64,000 nt of DNA from NCBI GenBank assembly GCA_947561715.1, contig OX387200.1:3164501-3228500 (forward strand). The letters run 5' to 3'. Below are positions 12,001-27,000 of the stretch, in pieces. A program made the translations under genes and the position numbers. Numbering within the stretch: the first letter of the stretch is position 1; every line of letters begins with the position of its first letter. The stretch comes from Ascidia mentula. Lineage: Eukaryota; Chordata; Ascidiacea; Phlebobranchia; Ascidiidae. Below the pieces are notes generated by a model. The model had not been told where the DNA came from. It worked only from the letters and a program-made list of their open reading frames with translations, and ran no database searches.

Positions 12001-15000
12001 TGAAATATTTTCACAATTACGAATGCATGCATGATCTTACATTTCAACTGAAAATGAACAACGCTCTTACCAACGCAATTTCCATTTGTATCTTGGAATC
12101 CAACGTTACAATCACAAGTGTATGAACCATCGTTGTTCGTGCAATTGGTACTTTGAGGTCCACAGGCAACAGCTGTTCCATTCAGGCATTCGTCGATGTC
12201 TAAAATCAAGGAAAGTTTTCAATTACGAATCCACATATGATCCATTTCAACTGAAAATGAACAATTCTCTTACCAACGCAATTTCCATTTGTATCTTGGA
12301 ATCCAACGTTACAATCACAAGTGTATGAACCATCGTTGTTCGTGCAATTGGTACTTTGAGGTCCACAGGCAACAGCTGTTCCATTCAGGCATTCGTCGAT
12401 GTCTAAAATCATGGAATGATTTTACAATTACGAATGCATGCATGATCTTACATTTCAACTGAAAATGAACAACGCTCTTACCAACGCAATTTCCATTTGT
12501 ATCTTGGAATCCAACGATACAATCACAAGTGTATGAACCATCGTTGTTCGTGCAATTGGTACTTTGAGGTCCACAGGCAACAGCTGTTCCATTCAGGCAT
12601 TCGTCGATGTCTAAAATCATGGAATGATTTTACAATTACGAATGCATGCATGATCTTACATTTCAACTGAAAATGAACAACGCTCTTACCAACGCAATTT
12701 CCATTTGTATCTTGGAATCCAACGTTACAATCACAAGTGTATGAACCATCGTAGTTCGTGCAATTGGTACTTTGAGGTCCACAGGCAACAGCTGTTCCAT
12801 TCAGGCATTCGTCGATGTCTAAAATCATGAAATATTTTCACAATTACGAATGCATGCATGATCTTACATTTCAACTGAAAATGAACAACGCTCTTACCAA
12901 CGCAATTTCCATTTGTATCTTGGAATCCAACGTTACAATCACAAGTGTATGAACCATCGTTGTTCGTGCAATTGGTACTTTGAGGTCCACAGGCAACAGC
13001 TGTTCCATTCAGGCATTCGTCGATGTCTAAAATCAAGGAAAGTTTTCAATTACGAATCCACATATGATCCATTTCAACTGAAAATGAACAATTCTCTTAC
13101 CAACGCAATTTCCATTTGTATCTTGGAATCCAACGTTACAATCACAAGTGTATGAACCATCGTTGTTCGTGCAATTGGTACTTTGAGGTCCACAGGCAAC
13201 AGCTGTTCCATTCAGGCATTCGTCGATGTCTAAAATCAAGGAAAGTTTTACATTACGAATCCATATATGATCCATTTCAGCTGAAAATGAACAACGCTCT
13301 TACCAACGCAATTTCCATTTGTATCTTGGAATCCAACGTTACAATCACAAGTGTATGAACCATCGTTGTTCGTGCAATTGGTACTTTGAGGTCCACAGGC
13401 AACAGCTGTTCCATTCAGGCATTCGTCGATGTCTAAAATCAAGGAAAGTTTTACATTACGAATCCATATATGATCCATTTCAGCTGAAAATGAACAACGC
13501 TCTTACCAACGCAATTTCCATTTGTATCTCGGAATCCAACGTTACAATCACAAGTGTATGAACCATCGTTGTTCGTGCAATTTGTACTTTGAGGTCCACA
13601 GGCAACAGCTGTTCCATTCAGGCATTCGTCGATGTCTAAAATCATGGAATGATTTTACAATTACGAATGCATGCATGATCTTACATTTCAACGAAAAATG
13701 AACAACGCTCTTACCAACGCAATTTCCATTTGTATCTTGGAATCCAACGATACAATCACAAGTGTATGAACCATCGTTGTTCGTGCAATTGGTACTTTGA
13801 GGTCCACAGGCAACAGCTGTTCCATTCAGGCATTCGTCGATGTCTAAAATCATGGAATGATTTTACAATTACGAATGCATGCATGATCTTACATTTCAAC
13901 TGAAAATGAACAACGCTCTTACCAACGCAATTTCCATTTGTATCTTGGAATCCAACGTTACAATCACAAGTGTATGAACCATCGTAGTTCGTGCAATTGG
14001 TACTTTGAGGTCCACAGGCAACAGCTGTTCCATTCAGGCATTCGTCGATGTCTAAAATCATGAAATATTTTCACAATTACGAATGCATGCATGATCTTAC
14101 ATTTCAACTGAAAATGAACAACGCTCTTACCAACGCAATTTCCATTTGTATCTTGGAATCCAACGTTACAATCACAAGTGTATGAACCATCGTTGTTCGT
14201 GCAATTGGTACTTTGGGGTCCACAGGCAACAGCTGTTCCATTCAGGCATTCGTCGATGTCTAAAATCATGGAAAGTTTTACATTACGAATCCATATATGA
14301 TCCATTTCAACTGAAAATGAACAACGCTCTTACCAACGCAATTTCCATTTGTATCTTGGAATCCAACGTTACAATCACAAGTGTATGAACCATCGTTGTT
14401 CGTGCAATTGGTACTTTGAGGTCCACAGGCAACAGCTGTTCCATTCAGGCATTCGTCGATGTCTAAAATCATGGAAAGTTTTACATTACGAATCCATATA
14501 TGATCCATTTCAACTGAAAATGAACAACGCTCTTACCAACGCAATTTCCATTTGTATCTTGGAATCCAACGTTACAATCACAAGTGTATGAACCATCGTT
14601 GTTCGTGCAATTGGTACTTTGAGGTCCACAGGCAACAGCTGTTCCATTCAGGCATTCGTCGATGTCTAAAATCATGAAATATTTTCACAATTACGAATGC
14701 ATGCATGATCTTACATTTCAACTGAAAATGAACAACGCTCTTACCAACGCAATTTCCATTTGTATCTTGGAATCCAACGTTACAATCACAAGTGTATGAA
14801 CCATCGTTGTTCGTACAATTGGCACTTTGAGGTCCACAGGCAACAGCTGTTCCATTCAGGCATTCGTCGATATCTAAAGTCATGGAATGTTTTTACAATT
14901 ACGAATGCATACATAATCTTACATTTCAACTGAAAATGAACAACGCTCTTACCAGCGCATTTTCCATTTTTCACTTGGAATCCAACGTTACAATCACAAG

Positions 15001-18000
15001 TGTATGAACCATCGTTGTTCGTGCAATTGGTACTTTGAGGTCCACAGGCAACAGCTGTTCCATTCAGGCATTCGTCGATGTCTAAAATCAAGGAAAGTTT
15101 TCAATTACGAATCCACATACGATCCATTTCAACTGAAAATGAACAAAGCTCTTACCAACGCAATTTCCATTTGTATCTTGGAATCCAACGTTACAATCAC
15201 AAGTGTATGAACCATCGTTGTTCGTGCAATTGGTACTTTGAGGTCCACAGGCAACAGCTGTTCCATTCAGGCATTCGTCGATGTCTAAAATCAAGGAAAG
15301 TTTTCAATTACGAATCCACATACGATCCATTTCAACTGAAAATGAACAATTCTCTTACCAACGCAATTTCCATTTGTATCTTGGAATCCAACGTTACAAT
15401 CACAAGTGTATGAACCATCGTTGTTCGTGCAATTGGTACTTTGAGGTCCACAGGCAACAGCTGTTCCATTCAGGCATTCGTCGATGTCTAAAATCAAGGA
15501 AAGTTTTACATTACGAATCCATATATGATCCATTTCAGCTGAAAATGAACAACGCTCTTACCAACGCAATTTCCATTTGTATCTCGGAATCCAACGTTAC
15601 AATCACAAGTGTATGAACCATCGTTGTTCGTGCAATTTGTACTTTGAGGTCCACAGGCAACAGCTGTTCCATTCAGGCATTCGTCGATGTCTAAAATCAT
15701 GGAATGATTTTACAATTACGAATGCATGCATGATCTTACATTTCAACGAAAAATGAACAACGCTCTTACCAACGCAATTTCCATTTGTATCTTGGAATCC
15801 AACGATACAATCACAAGTGTATGAACCATCGTTGTTCGTGCAATTGGTACTTTGAGGTCCACAGGCAACAGCTGTTCCATTCAGGCATTCGTCGATGTCT
15901 AAAATCATGGAATGATTTTACAATTACGAATGCATGCATGATCTTACATTTCAACTGAAAATGAACAACGCTCTTACCAACGCAATTTCCATTTGTATCT
16001 TGGAATCCAACGTTACAATCACAAGTGTATGAACCATCGTTGTTCGTGCAATTGGTACTTTGAGGTCCACAGGCAACAGCTGTTCCATTCAGGCATTCGT
16101 CGATGTCTAAAATCATGAAATATTTTCACAATTACGAATGCATGCATGATCTTACATTTCAACTGAAAATGAACAACGCTCTTACCAACGCAATTTCCAT
16201 TTGTATCTTGGAATCCAACGTTACAATCACAAGTGTATGAACCATCGTTGTTCGTGCAATTGGTACTTTGAGGTCCACAGGCAACAGCTGTTCCATTCAG
16301 GCATTCGTCGATGTCTAAAATCATGGAAAGTTTTACATTACGAATCCATATATGATCCATTTCAACTGAAAATGAACAACGCTCTTACCAACGCAATTTC
16401 CATTTGTATCTTGGAATCCAACGTTACAATCACAAGTGTATGAACCATCGTTGTTCGTGCAATTGGTACTTTGAGGTCCACAGGCAACAGCTGTTCCATT
16501 CAGGCATTCGTCGATGTCTAATATCATGGAATGTTTTACAATTACGCATCCATATTTGAACCATTTCAACTGAAAATGAACAACGCTCTTACCAACGCAA
16601 TTTCCATTTGTATCTTGGAATCCAACGTTACAATCACAAGTGTATGAACCATCGTTGTTCGTGCAATTGGTACTTTGAGGTCCACAGGCAACAGCTGTTC
16701 CATTCAGGCATTCGTCGATGTCTAAAATCATGGAATGTTTAACAATTACGTATCCATATATGAACCATTTCAACTGAAAATGAACAACGCTCTTACCAAC
16801 GCAATTTCCATTTGTATCTTGGAATCCAACATTACAATCACAAGTGTATGAACCATCGTTGTTCGTGCAATTGGTACTTTGAGGTCCACAGGCAACAGCT
16901 GTTCCATTCAGGCATTCGTCGATGTCTAAAATCATGGAAAGTTTTTGCAATTACGAATGCATGCATGATCTTACATTTCAACAGAAATTGGACAACGCCC
17001 TTACCAACGCAATTTCCATTAGTATCTTGGAATCCAACTTTACAATCACAAGTGTATGAACCATCGTTGTTCGTGCAATTGGTACTTTGAGGTCCACAGG
17101 CAACAGCTGTTCCATTCAGGCATTCGTCGATGTCTAAAATCATGGAAAGTTTTTACAATTACGAATGCATACATGATCTTACATTTCAACTGAAAATGAA
17201 CAACGCTCTTACCAACGCAATTTCCATTTGTATCTTGGAATCCAACGTTACAATCACAAGTGTATGAACCATCGTTGTTCGTGCAATTGGTACTTTGAGG
17301 TCCACAGGAAACAGCTGTTCCATCCAGGCATTCGTCGATGTCTAAAATCATGGAAAGTTTCACAATTACGAATCCATATATGATCTTACATTTCAACAGA
17401 AAATGAACAACGCTCTTACCAACGCAATTTCCATTTGTATCTTGGAATCCAACGTTACAATCACAAGTGTATGAACCATCGTTGTTCGTGCAATTGGTAC
17501 TTTGAGGTCCACAGGCAACAGCTGTTCCATTCAGGCATTCGTCGATGTCTAAAATCATGGAATGTTTTTACAATTACGAATTCATACATGATCCATTTCA
17601 ACTGAAAATGAACAAAGCTCTTACCAACGCAATTTCCATTTGTATCTTGGAATCCAACGTTACAATCACAAGTGTATGAACCATCGTTGTTCGTGCAATT
17701 GGTACTTTGAGGTCCACAGGCAACAGCTGTTCCATTCAGGCATTCGTCGATGTCTAAAATCAAGGAAAGTTTTCAATTACGAATCCACATACGATCCATT
17801 TCAACTGAAAATGAACAATTCTCTTACCAACGCAATTTCCATTTGTATCTTGGAATCCAACGTTACAATCACAAGTGTATGAACCATCGTTGTTCGTGCA
17901 ATTGGTACTTTGAGGTCCACAGGCAACAGCTGTTCCATTCAGGCATTCGTCGATGTCTAAAATCAAGGAAAGTTTTACATTACGAATCCATATATGATCC

Positions 18001-21000
18001 ATTTCAGCTGAAAATGAACAACGCTCTTACCAACGCAATTTCCATTTGTATCTTGGAATCCAACGTTACAATCACAAGTGTATGAACCATCGTTGTTCGT
18101 GCAATTGGTACTTTGAGGTCCACAGGCAACAGCTGTTCCATTCAGGCATTCGTCGATGTCTAAAATCAAGGAAAGTTTTCAATTACGAATCCACATACGA
18201 TCCATTTCAACTGAAAATGAACAATTCTCTTACCAACGCAATTTCCATTTGTATCTTGGAATCCAACGTTACAATCACAAGTGTATGAACCATCGTTGTT
18301 CGTGCAATTGGTACTTTGAGGTCCACAGGCAACAGCTGTTCCATTCAGGCATTCGTCGATGTCTAAAATCAAGGAAAGTTTTACATTACGAATCCATATA
18401 TGATCCATTTCAGCTGAAAATGAACAACGCTCTTACCAACGCAATTTCCATTTGTATCTCGGAATCCAACGTTACAATCACAAGTGTATGAACCATCGTT
18501 GTTCGTGCAATTTGTACTTTGAGGTCCACAGGCAACAGCTGTTCCATTCAGGCATTCGTCGATGTCTAAAATCATGGAATGATTTTACAATTACGAATGC
18601 ATGCATGATCTTACATTTCAACGAAAAATGAACAACGCTCTTACCAACGCAATTTCCATTTGTATCTTGGAATCCAACGATACAATCACAAGTGTATGAA
18701 CCATCGTTGTTCGTGCAATTGGTACTTTGAGGTCCACAGGCAACAGCTGTTCCATTCAGGCATTCGTCGATGTCTAAAATCATGGAATGATTTTACAATT
18801 ACGAATGCATGCATGATCTTACATTTCAACTGAAAATGAACAACGCTCTTACCAACGCAATTTCCATTTGTATCTTGGAATCCAACGTTACAATCACAAG
18901 TGTATGAACCATCGTAGTTCGTGCAATTGGTACTTTGAGGTCCACAGGCAACAGCTGTTCCATTCAGGCATTCGTCGATGTCTAAAATCATGAAATATTT
19001 TCACAATTACGAATGCATGCATGATCTTACATTTCAACTGAAAATGAACAACGCTCTTACCAACGCAATTTCCATTTGTATCTTGGAATCCAACGTTACA
19101 ATCACAAGTGTATGAACCATCGTTGTTCGTGCAATTGGTACTTTGAGGTCCACAGGCAACAGCTGTTCCATTCAGGCATTCGTCGATGTCTAAAATCAAG
19201 GAAAGTTTTCAATTACGAATCCACATATGATCCATTTCAACTGAAAATGAACAATTCTCTTACCAACGCAATTTCCATTTGTATCTTGGAATCCAACGTT
19301 ACAATCACAAGTGTATGAACCATCGTTGTTCGTGCAATTGGTACTTTGAGGTCCACAGGCAACAGCTGTTCCATTCAGGCATTCGTCGATGTCTAAAATC
19401 AAGGAAAGTTTTACATTACGAATCCATATATGATCCATTTCAGCTGAAAATGAACAACGCTCTTACCAACGCAATTTCCATTTGTATCTTGGAATCCAAC
19501 GTTACAATCACAAGTGTATGAACCATCGTTGTTCGTGCAATTGGTACTTTGAGGTCCACAGGCAACAGCTGTTCCATTCAGGCATTCGTCGATGTCTAAA
19601 ATCAAGGAAAGTTTTACATTACGAATCCATATATGATCCATTTCAGCTGAAAATGAACAACGCTCTTACCAACGCAATTTCCATTTGTATCTTGGAATCC
19701 AACGTTACAATCACAAGTGTATGAACCATCGTTGTTCGTGCAATTGGTACTTTGAGGTCCACAGGCAACAGCTGTTCCATTCAGGCATTCGTCGATGTCT
19801 AAAATCATGGAATGTTTAACAATTACGTATCCATATATGAACCATTTCAACTGAAAATGAACAACGCTCTTACCAACGCAATTTCCATTTGTATCTTGGA
19901 ATCCAACATTACAATCACAAGTGTATGAACCATCGTTGTTCGTGCAATTGGTACTTTGAGGTCCACAGGCAACAGCTGTTCCATTCAGGCATTCGTCGAT
20001 GTCTAAAATCATGGAAAGTTTTTGCAATTACGAATGCATGCATGATCTTACATTTCAACAGAAATTGGACAACGCCCTTACCAACGCAATTTCCATTTGT
20101 ATCTTGGAATCCAACTTTACAATCACAAGTGTATGAACCATCGTTGTTCGTGCAATTGGTACTTTGAGGTCCACAGGCAACAGCTGTTCCATTCAGGCAT
20201 TCGTCGATGTCTAAAATCATGGAAAGTTTTGACAATTACGAATGCATACATGATCTTACATTTCAACTGAAAATGAACAACGCTCTTACCAACGCAATTT
20301 CCATTTGTATCTTGGAATCCAACGTTACAATCACAAGTGTATGAACCATCGTTGTTCGTGCAATTGGTACTTTGAGGTCCACAGGAAACAGCTGTTCCAT
20401 CCAGGCATTCGTCGATGTCTAAAATCATGGAAAGTTTCACAATTACGAATCCATATATGATCTTACATTTCAACAGAAAATGAACAACGCTCTTACCAAC
20501 GCAATTTCCATTTGTATCTTGGAATCCAACGTTACAATCACAAGTGTATGAACCATCGTTGTTCGTGCAATTGGTACTTTGAGGTCCACAGGCAACAGCT
20601 GTTCCATTCAGGCATTCGTCGATGTCTAAAATCATGGAATGTTTTTACAATTACGAATGCATGCATGATCTTACATTTCAACTGAAAATGAACAACGCTC
20701 TTACCAACGCAATTTCCATTTGTATCTTGGAATCCAACGTTACAATCACAAGTGTATGAACCATCGTTGTTCGTGCAATTAGTACTTTGAGGTCCACAGG
20801 CAACAGCTGTTCCATTCAGGCATTCGTCGATGTCTAATATCATGGAATGTTTTACAATTACGCATCCATATATGATCCATTTCAACTGAAAATGAACAAC
20901 GCTCTTACCAACGCAATTTCCATTTGTATCTTGGAATCCAACGTTACAATCACAAGTGTATGAACCATCGTTGTTCGTGCAATTAGTACTTTGAGGTCCA

Positions 21001-24000
21001 CAGGCAACAGCTGTTCCATTCAGGCATTCGTCGATGTCTAATATCATGGAATGTTTTACAATTACGCATCCATATTTGAACCATTTCAACTGAAAATGAA
21101 CAACGCTCTTACCAACGCAATTTCCATTTGTATCTTGGAATCCAACGTTACAATCACAAGTGTATGAACCATCGTTGTTCGTGCAATTGGTACTTTGAGG
21201 TCCACAGTCAACAGCTGTTCCATTCAGGCATTCGTCGATGTCTAAAATCATGGAATGTTTAACAATTACGTATCCATATATGAACCATTTCAACTGAAAA
21301 TGAACAACGCTCTTACCAACGCAATTTCCATTTGTATCTTGGAATCCAACATTACAATCACAAGTGTATGAACCATCGTTGTTCGTGCAATTGGTACTTT
21401 GAGGTCCACAGGCAACAGCTGTTCCATTCAGGCATTCGTCGATGTCTAAAATCATGGAAAGTTTTTGCAATTACGAATGCATGCATGATCTTACATTTCA
21501 ACAGAAATTGGACAACGCCCTTACCAACGCAATTTCCATTTGTATCTTGGAATCCAACTTTACAATCACAAGTGTATGAACCATCGTTGTTCCTACAATT
21601 GGTACTTTGAGGTCCACAGGCAACAGCTGTTCCATTCAGGCATTCGTCGATGTCTAAAATCATGGAAAGTTTTGACAATTACGAATGCATACATGATCTT
21701 ACATTTCAACTGAAAATGAACAACGCTCTTACCAACGCAATTTCCATTTGTATCTTGGAATCCAACGTTACAATCACAAGTGTATGAACCATCGTTGTTC
21801 CCACAATTGGTACTTTGAGGTCCACAGGCAACAGCTGTTCCATTCAGGCATTCGTCGATGTCTAAAATCATGGAATGTTTTACAATTACGTAACCATATA
21901 TGATCTTACATTTCAACTGAAAATGAACAACGCTCTTACCAACGCAATTTCCATTTGTATCTTGGAATCCAACGTTACAATCACAAGTGTATGAACCATC
22001 GTTGTTCGTGCAATTGGTACTTTGAGGTCCACAGGCAACAGCTGTTCCATTCAGGCATTCGTCGATGTCTAAAATCATGGAAAGTTTTGACAATTATGAA
22101 TGCATGCATGATCTTACATTTCAACTGAAAATGAACAACGCTCTTACCAACGCAATTTCCATTTGTATCTTGGAATCCAACGTTACAATCACAAGTGTAT
22201 GAACCATCGTTGTTCGTACAATTGGTACTTTGAGGTCCACAGGCAACAGCTGTTCCATTCAGGCATTCGTCGATGTCTAAAATCATGGAATGTTTTACAA
22301 TTACGTAACCATATATGATCCATTTCAACTGAAAATGAACAACGCTCTTACCAACGCAATTTCCATTTGTATCTTGGAATCCAACGTTACAATCACAAGT
22401 GTATGAACCATCGTTGTTCGTGCAATTGGTACTTTGAGGTCCACATGCAACAGCTGTTCCATTCAGGCATTCGTCGATGTCTAAAATCATGGAACATTTT
22501 GACAATTACGAATGCATACAGGATCTTACATTTCAACTGAAAATGAACAACGCTCTTACCAATGCAATTTCCATTTGTATCTTGGAATCCAACGTTACAA
22601 TCACAAGTGTATGAACCATCGTTGTTCGTGCAATTGGTACTTTGAGGTCCACAGGCAACAGCTGTTCCATTCAGGCATTCGTCGATGTCTAAAATCATGG
22701 AAAGTTTTTGCAATTACGAATGCATGCATGATCTTAGATTTCAACTGAAAATGAACAACGCTCTTACCAACGCAATTTCCATTTGTATCTTGGAATCCAA
22801 CGTTACAATCACAAGTGTATGAACCATCGTTGTTCGTGCAATTGGTACTTTGAGGTCCACAGGCAACAGCTGTTCCATTCAGGCATTCGTCGATGTCTAA
22901 AATCATGGAAAGTTTTGCAATTACGAATCCATATATGATCCATTTCAACTGAAAATGAACAACGCTCTTACCAACGCAATTTCCATTTGTATCTTGGAAT
23001 CCAACGTTACAATCACAAGTGTATGAACCATCGTTGTTCGTGCAATTGGTACTTTGAGGTCCACAGTCAACAACTGTTCCTTTCAGGCATTCGTCGATGT
23101 CTAAAATCATGGAATGTTTAACAATTACGTATCCATATATGAACCATTTCAACTGAAAATGAACAACGCTCTTACCAACGCAATTTCCATTTGTATCTTG
23201 GAATCCAACGTTACAATCACAAGTGTATGAACCATCGTTGTTCGTGCAATTGGTACTTTGAGGTCCACAGGCAACAGCTGTTCCATTCAGGCATTCGTCG
23301 ATGTCTAAAATCATGGAATGTTTTTACAATTACTAATGCATGCATGATCTTACATTTCAACAGAAAATGAACAACGCTCTTACCAACGCAATTTCCATTT
23401 GTATCTTGGAATCCAACGTTACAATCACAAGTGTATGAACCATCGTTGTTCGTGCAATTGGTACTTTGAGGTCCACAGGCAACAGCTGTTCCATTCAGGC
23501 ATTCGTCGATGTCTAAAATCATGGAATGTTTTTACAATTACTAATGCATGCATGATCTTACATTTCAACTGAAAATGAACAACGCTCTTACCAACGCAAT
23601 TTCCATTTGTATCTTGGAATCCAACGTTACAATCACAAGTGTATGAACCATCGTTGTTCGTGCAATTGGTACTTTGAGGTCCACAGGCAACAGCTGTTCC
23701 ATTCAGGCATTCGTCGATGTCTAAAATCATGGAAAGTTTTTGCAATTACGAATGCATGCATGATCTTAGATTTCAACTGAAAATGAACAACGCTCTTACC
23801 AACGCAATTTCCATTTGTATCTTGGAATCCAACGTTACAATCACAAGTGTATGAACCATCGTTGTTCGTGCAATTGGTACTTTGAGGTCCACAGGCAACA
23901 GCTGTTCCATTCAGGCATTCGTCGATGTCTAATATCATGGAATGTTTTTACATTTACGAATGCATGCATGATCTTACATTTCAACTGAAAATGAACAACG

Positions 24001-27000
24001 CTCTTACCAACGCAATTTCCATTTGTATCTTGGAATCCAACGTTACAATCACAAGTGTATGAACCATCGTTGTTCGTGCAATTGGTACTTTGAGGTCCAC
24101 AGGCAACAGCTGTTCCATTCAGGCATTCGTCGATGTCTAAAATCAAGGAATGTTTTTACAATTACGAATGCATGCATGATCTTACATTTCAACTGAAAAT
24201 GAACAACGCTCTTACCAACGCAATTTCCATTTGTATCTTGGAATCCAACGTTACAATCACAAGTGTATGAACCATCGTTGTTCGTGCAATTGGTACTTTG
24301 AGGTCCACAGGCAACAGCTGTTCCATTCAGGCATTCGTCGATGTCTAAAATCATGGAAAGTTTTGACAATTACGAATGCATGCATGATCTTAGATTTCAA
24401 CTGAAAATGAACAATGCTCTTACCAACGCAATTTCCATTTGTATCTTGGAATCCAACGTTACAATCACAAGTGTATGAACCATCGTTGTTCGTGCAATTG
24501 GTACTTTGAGGTCCACAGGCAACAGCTGTTCCATTCAGGCATTCGTCGATGTCTAAAATCATGGAAAGTTTTGCAATTACGAATCCATATATGATCCATT
24601 TCAACTGAAAATGAACAACGCTCTTACCAACGCAATTTCCATTTGTATCTTGGAATCCAACGTTACAATCACAAGTGTATGAACCATCGTTGTTCGTGCA
24701 ATTGGTACTTTGAGGTCCACAGTCAACAGCTGTTCCATTCAGGCATTCGTCGATGTCTAAAATCATGGAATGTTTAACAATTACGTATCCATATGTGATC
24801 CATTTCAACTGAAAATGAACAACGCTCTTACCAACGCAATTTCCATTTGTATCTTGGAATCCAACGTTACAATCACAAATGTATGAACCATCGTTGTTCG
24901 TGCAATTGGTACTTTGAGGTCCACAGGCAACAGCTGTTCCATTCAGGCATTCGTCGAAGTCTAAAATCATGGAAATTTTGACAATTACGAATGCATGCAT
25001 GATCTTACATTTCAACTGAAAATGAACAACACTCTTACCAACACAATTTCCATTTGTATCTTGGAATCCAACGTTACAATCACAAGTGTATGAACCATCG
25101 TTGTTCGTGCAATTGGTACTTTGAGGTCCACAGGCGACAGCTGTTCCATCCAGGCATTCGTCGATGTCTAAAATCATGCAAAGTTTTACAATTACGAATC
25201 CATATATGATCCATTTCAGCTGAAAATGAACAACGCTCTTACCAACGCAATTTCCATTTGTATCTTGGAATCCAACGTTACAATCACAAGTGTATGAACC
25301 ATCGTTGTTCGTGCAATTGGTACTTTGAGGTCCACAGGCAACAGCTGTTCCATTCAGGCATTCGTCGATGTCTAAAATCATGGAATGTTTTTACAATTAC
25401 GAATGCATGCATGATCTTACATTTCAACTGAAAATGAACAACGCTCTTACCAACGCAATTTCCATTTGTATCTTGGAATCCAACGTTACAATCACAAGTG
25501 TATGAACCATCGTTGTTCGTGCAATTGGTACTTTGAGGTCCACAGGCAACAGCTGTTCCATTCAGGCATTCGTCGATGTCTAATATCATGGAATGTTTTT
25601 ACATTTACGAATGCATGCATGATCTTACATTTCAACTGAAAATGAACAACGCTCTTACCAACGCAATTTCCATTTGTATCTTGGAATCCAACGTTACAAT
25701 CACAAGTGTATGAACCATCGTTGTTCGTGCAATTGGTACTTTGAGGTCCACAGGCAACAGCTGTTCCATTCAGGCATTCGTCGATGTCTAAAATCATGGA
25801 AAGTTTTTACAATTACGAATGCATACAGGATCTTACATTTCAACAGAAAATGAACAACGCTCTTACCAACGCAATTTCCATTTGTATCTTGGAATCCAAC
25901 GTTACAATCACAAGTGTATGAACCATCGTTGTTCGTGCAATTGGTACTTTGAGGTCCACAGGCAACAGCTGTTCCATTCAGGCATTCGTCGATGTCTAAA
26001 ATCATGGAAAGTTTTGACAATTACGAATGCATGCATGATCTTAGATTTCAACTGAAAATGAACAATGCTCTTACCAACGCAATTTCCATTTGTATCTTGG
26101 AATCCAACGTTACAATCACAAGTGTATGAACCATCGTTGTTCGTGCAATTGGTACTTTGAGGTCCACAGGCAACAGCTGTTCCATTCAGGCATTCGTCGA
26201 TGTCTAAAATCAAGGAAAGTTTTGCAATTACGAATCCATATATGATCCATTTCAAATGAAAATGAACAACGCTCTTACCAACGCAATTTCCATTTGTATC
26301 TTGGAATCCAACGTTACAATCACAAGTGTATGAACCATCGTTGTTCGTGCAATTGGTACTTTGAGGTCCACAGGCAACAGCTGTTCCATTCAGGCATTCG
26401 TCGATGTCTAAAATCATGGAAAGTTTTGACAATTACGAATGCATGCATGATCTTACATTTCAACTGAAAATGAACAACGCTCTTACCAACGCAATTTCCA
26501 TTTGTATCTTGGAATCCAACGTTACAATCACAAGTGTATGAACCATCGTTGTTCGTGCAATTGGTACTTTGAGGTCCACAGGCAACAGCTGTTCCATTCA
26601 GGCATTCGTCGATGTCTAAAATCATGGAAAGTTTTGACAATTACGAATGCATGCATGATCTTACATTTCAACTGAAAATGAACAACGCTCTTACCAACGC
26701 AATTTCCATTTGTATCTTGGAATCCAACGTTACAATCACAAGTGTATGAACCATCGTTGTTCGTGCAATTGGTACTTTGAGGTCCACAGGCAACAGCTGT
26801 TCCATTCAGGCATTCGTCGATGTCTAAAATCATGGAAAGTTTTTGCAATAACGAATGCATGCATGATCTTACATTTCAACTGAAAATGAACAACGCTCTT
26901 ACCAACGCAATTTCCATTTGTATCTTGGAATCCAACGTTACAATCACAAGTGTATGAACCATCGTTGTTCGTGCAATTGGTACTTTGAGGTCCACAGGAA

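Larger units (their letters stand above)
19799..23591 (-). repeat. Region B, left segment (18 cbEGF units)
   Basis: Exon upper ends: 20002, 20210, 20418, 20625, 20833, 21037, 21241, 21445, 21653, 21861, 22068, 22276, 22480, 22688, 22896, 23100, 23304, 23512. The first units are region A units 2128..2954, and exons 20002 and 20210 recur at 21445 and 21653 (offset 1443, seven units). Introns of 75 and 78 nt are common. Exons 21861, 22068 and 22276 match 28066, 28273 and 28481 in the next segment. Confidence 0.88.

Noticed and set aside
24257-25381. Long continuous minus-strand frames (up to 374 codons) as intronless genes
   Set aside because: They arise where 75 or 78 nt introns lack stops. 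The GTAAGAG and TTTAG signals at every junction and the frame-shifting 74 and 79 nt introns elsewhere show a spliced gene. I keep retention as a finding, not as a separate gene.
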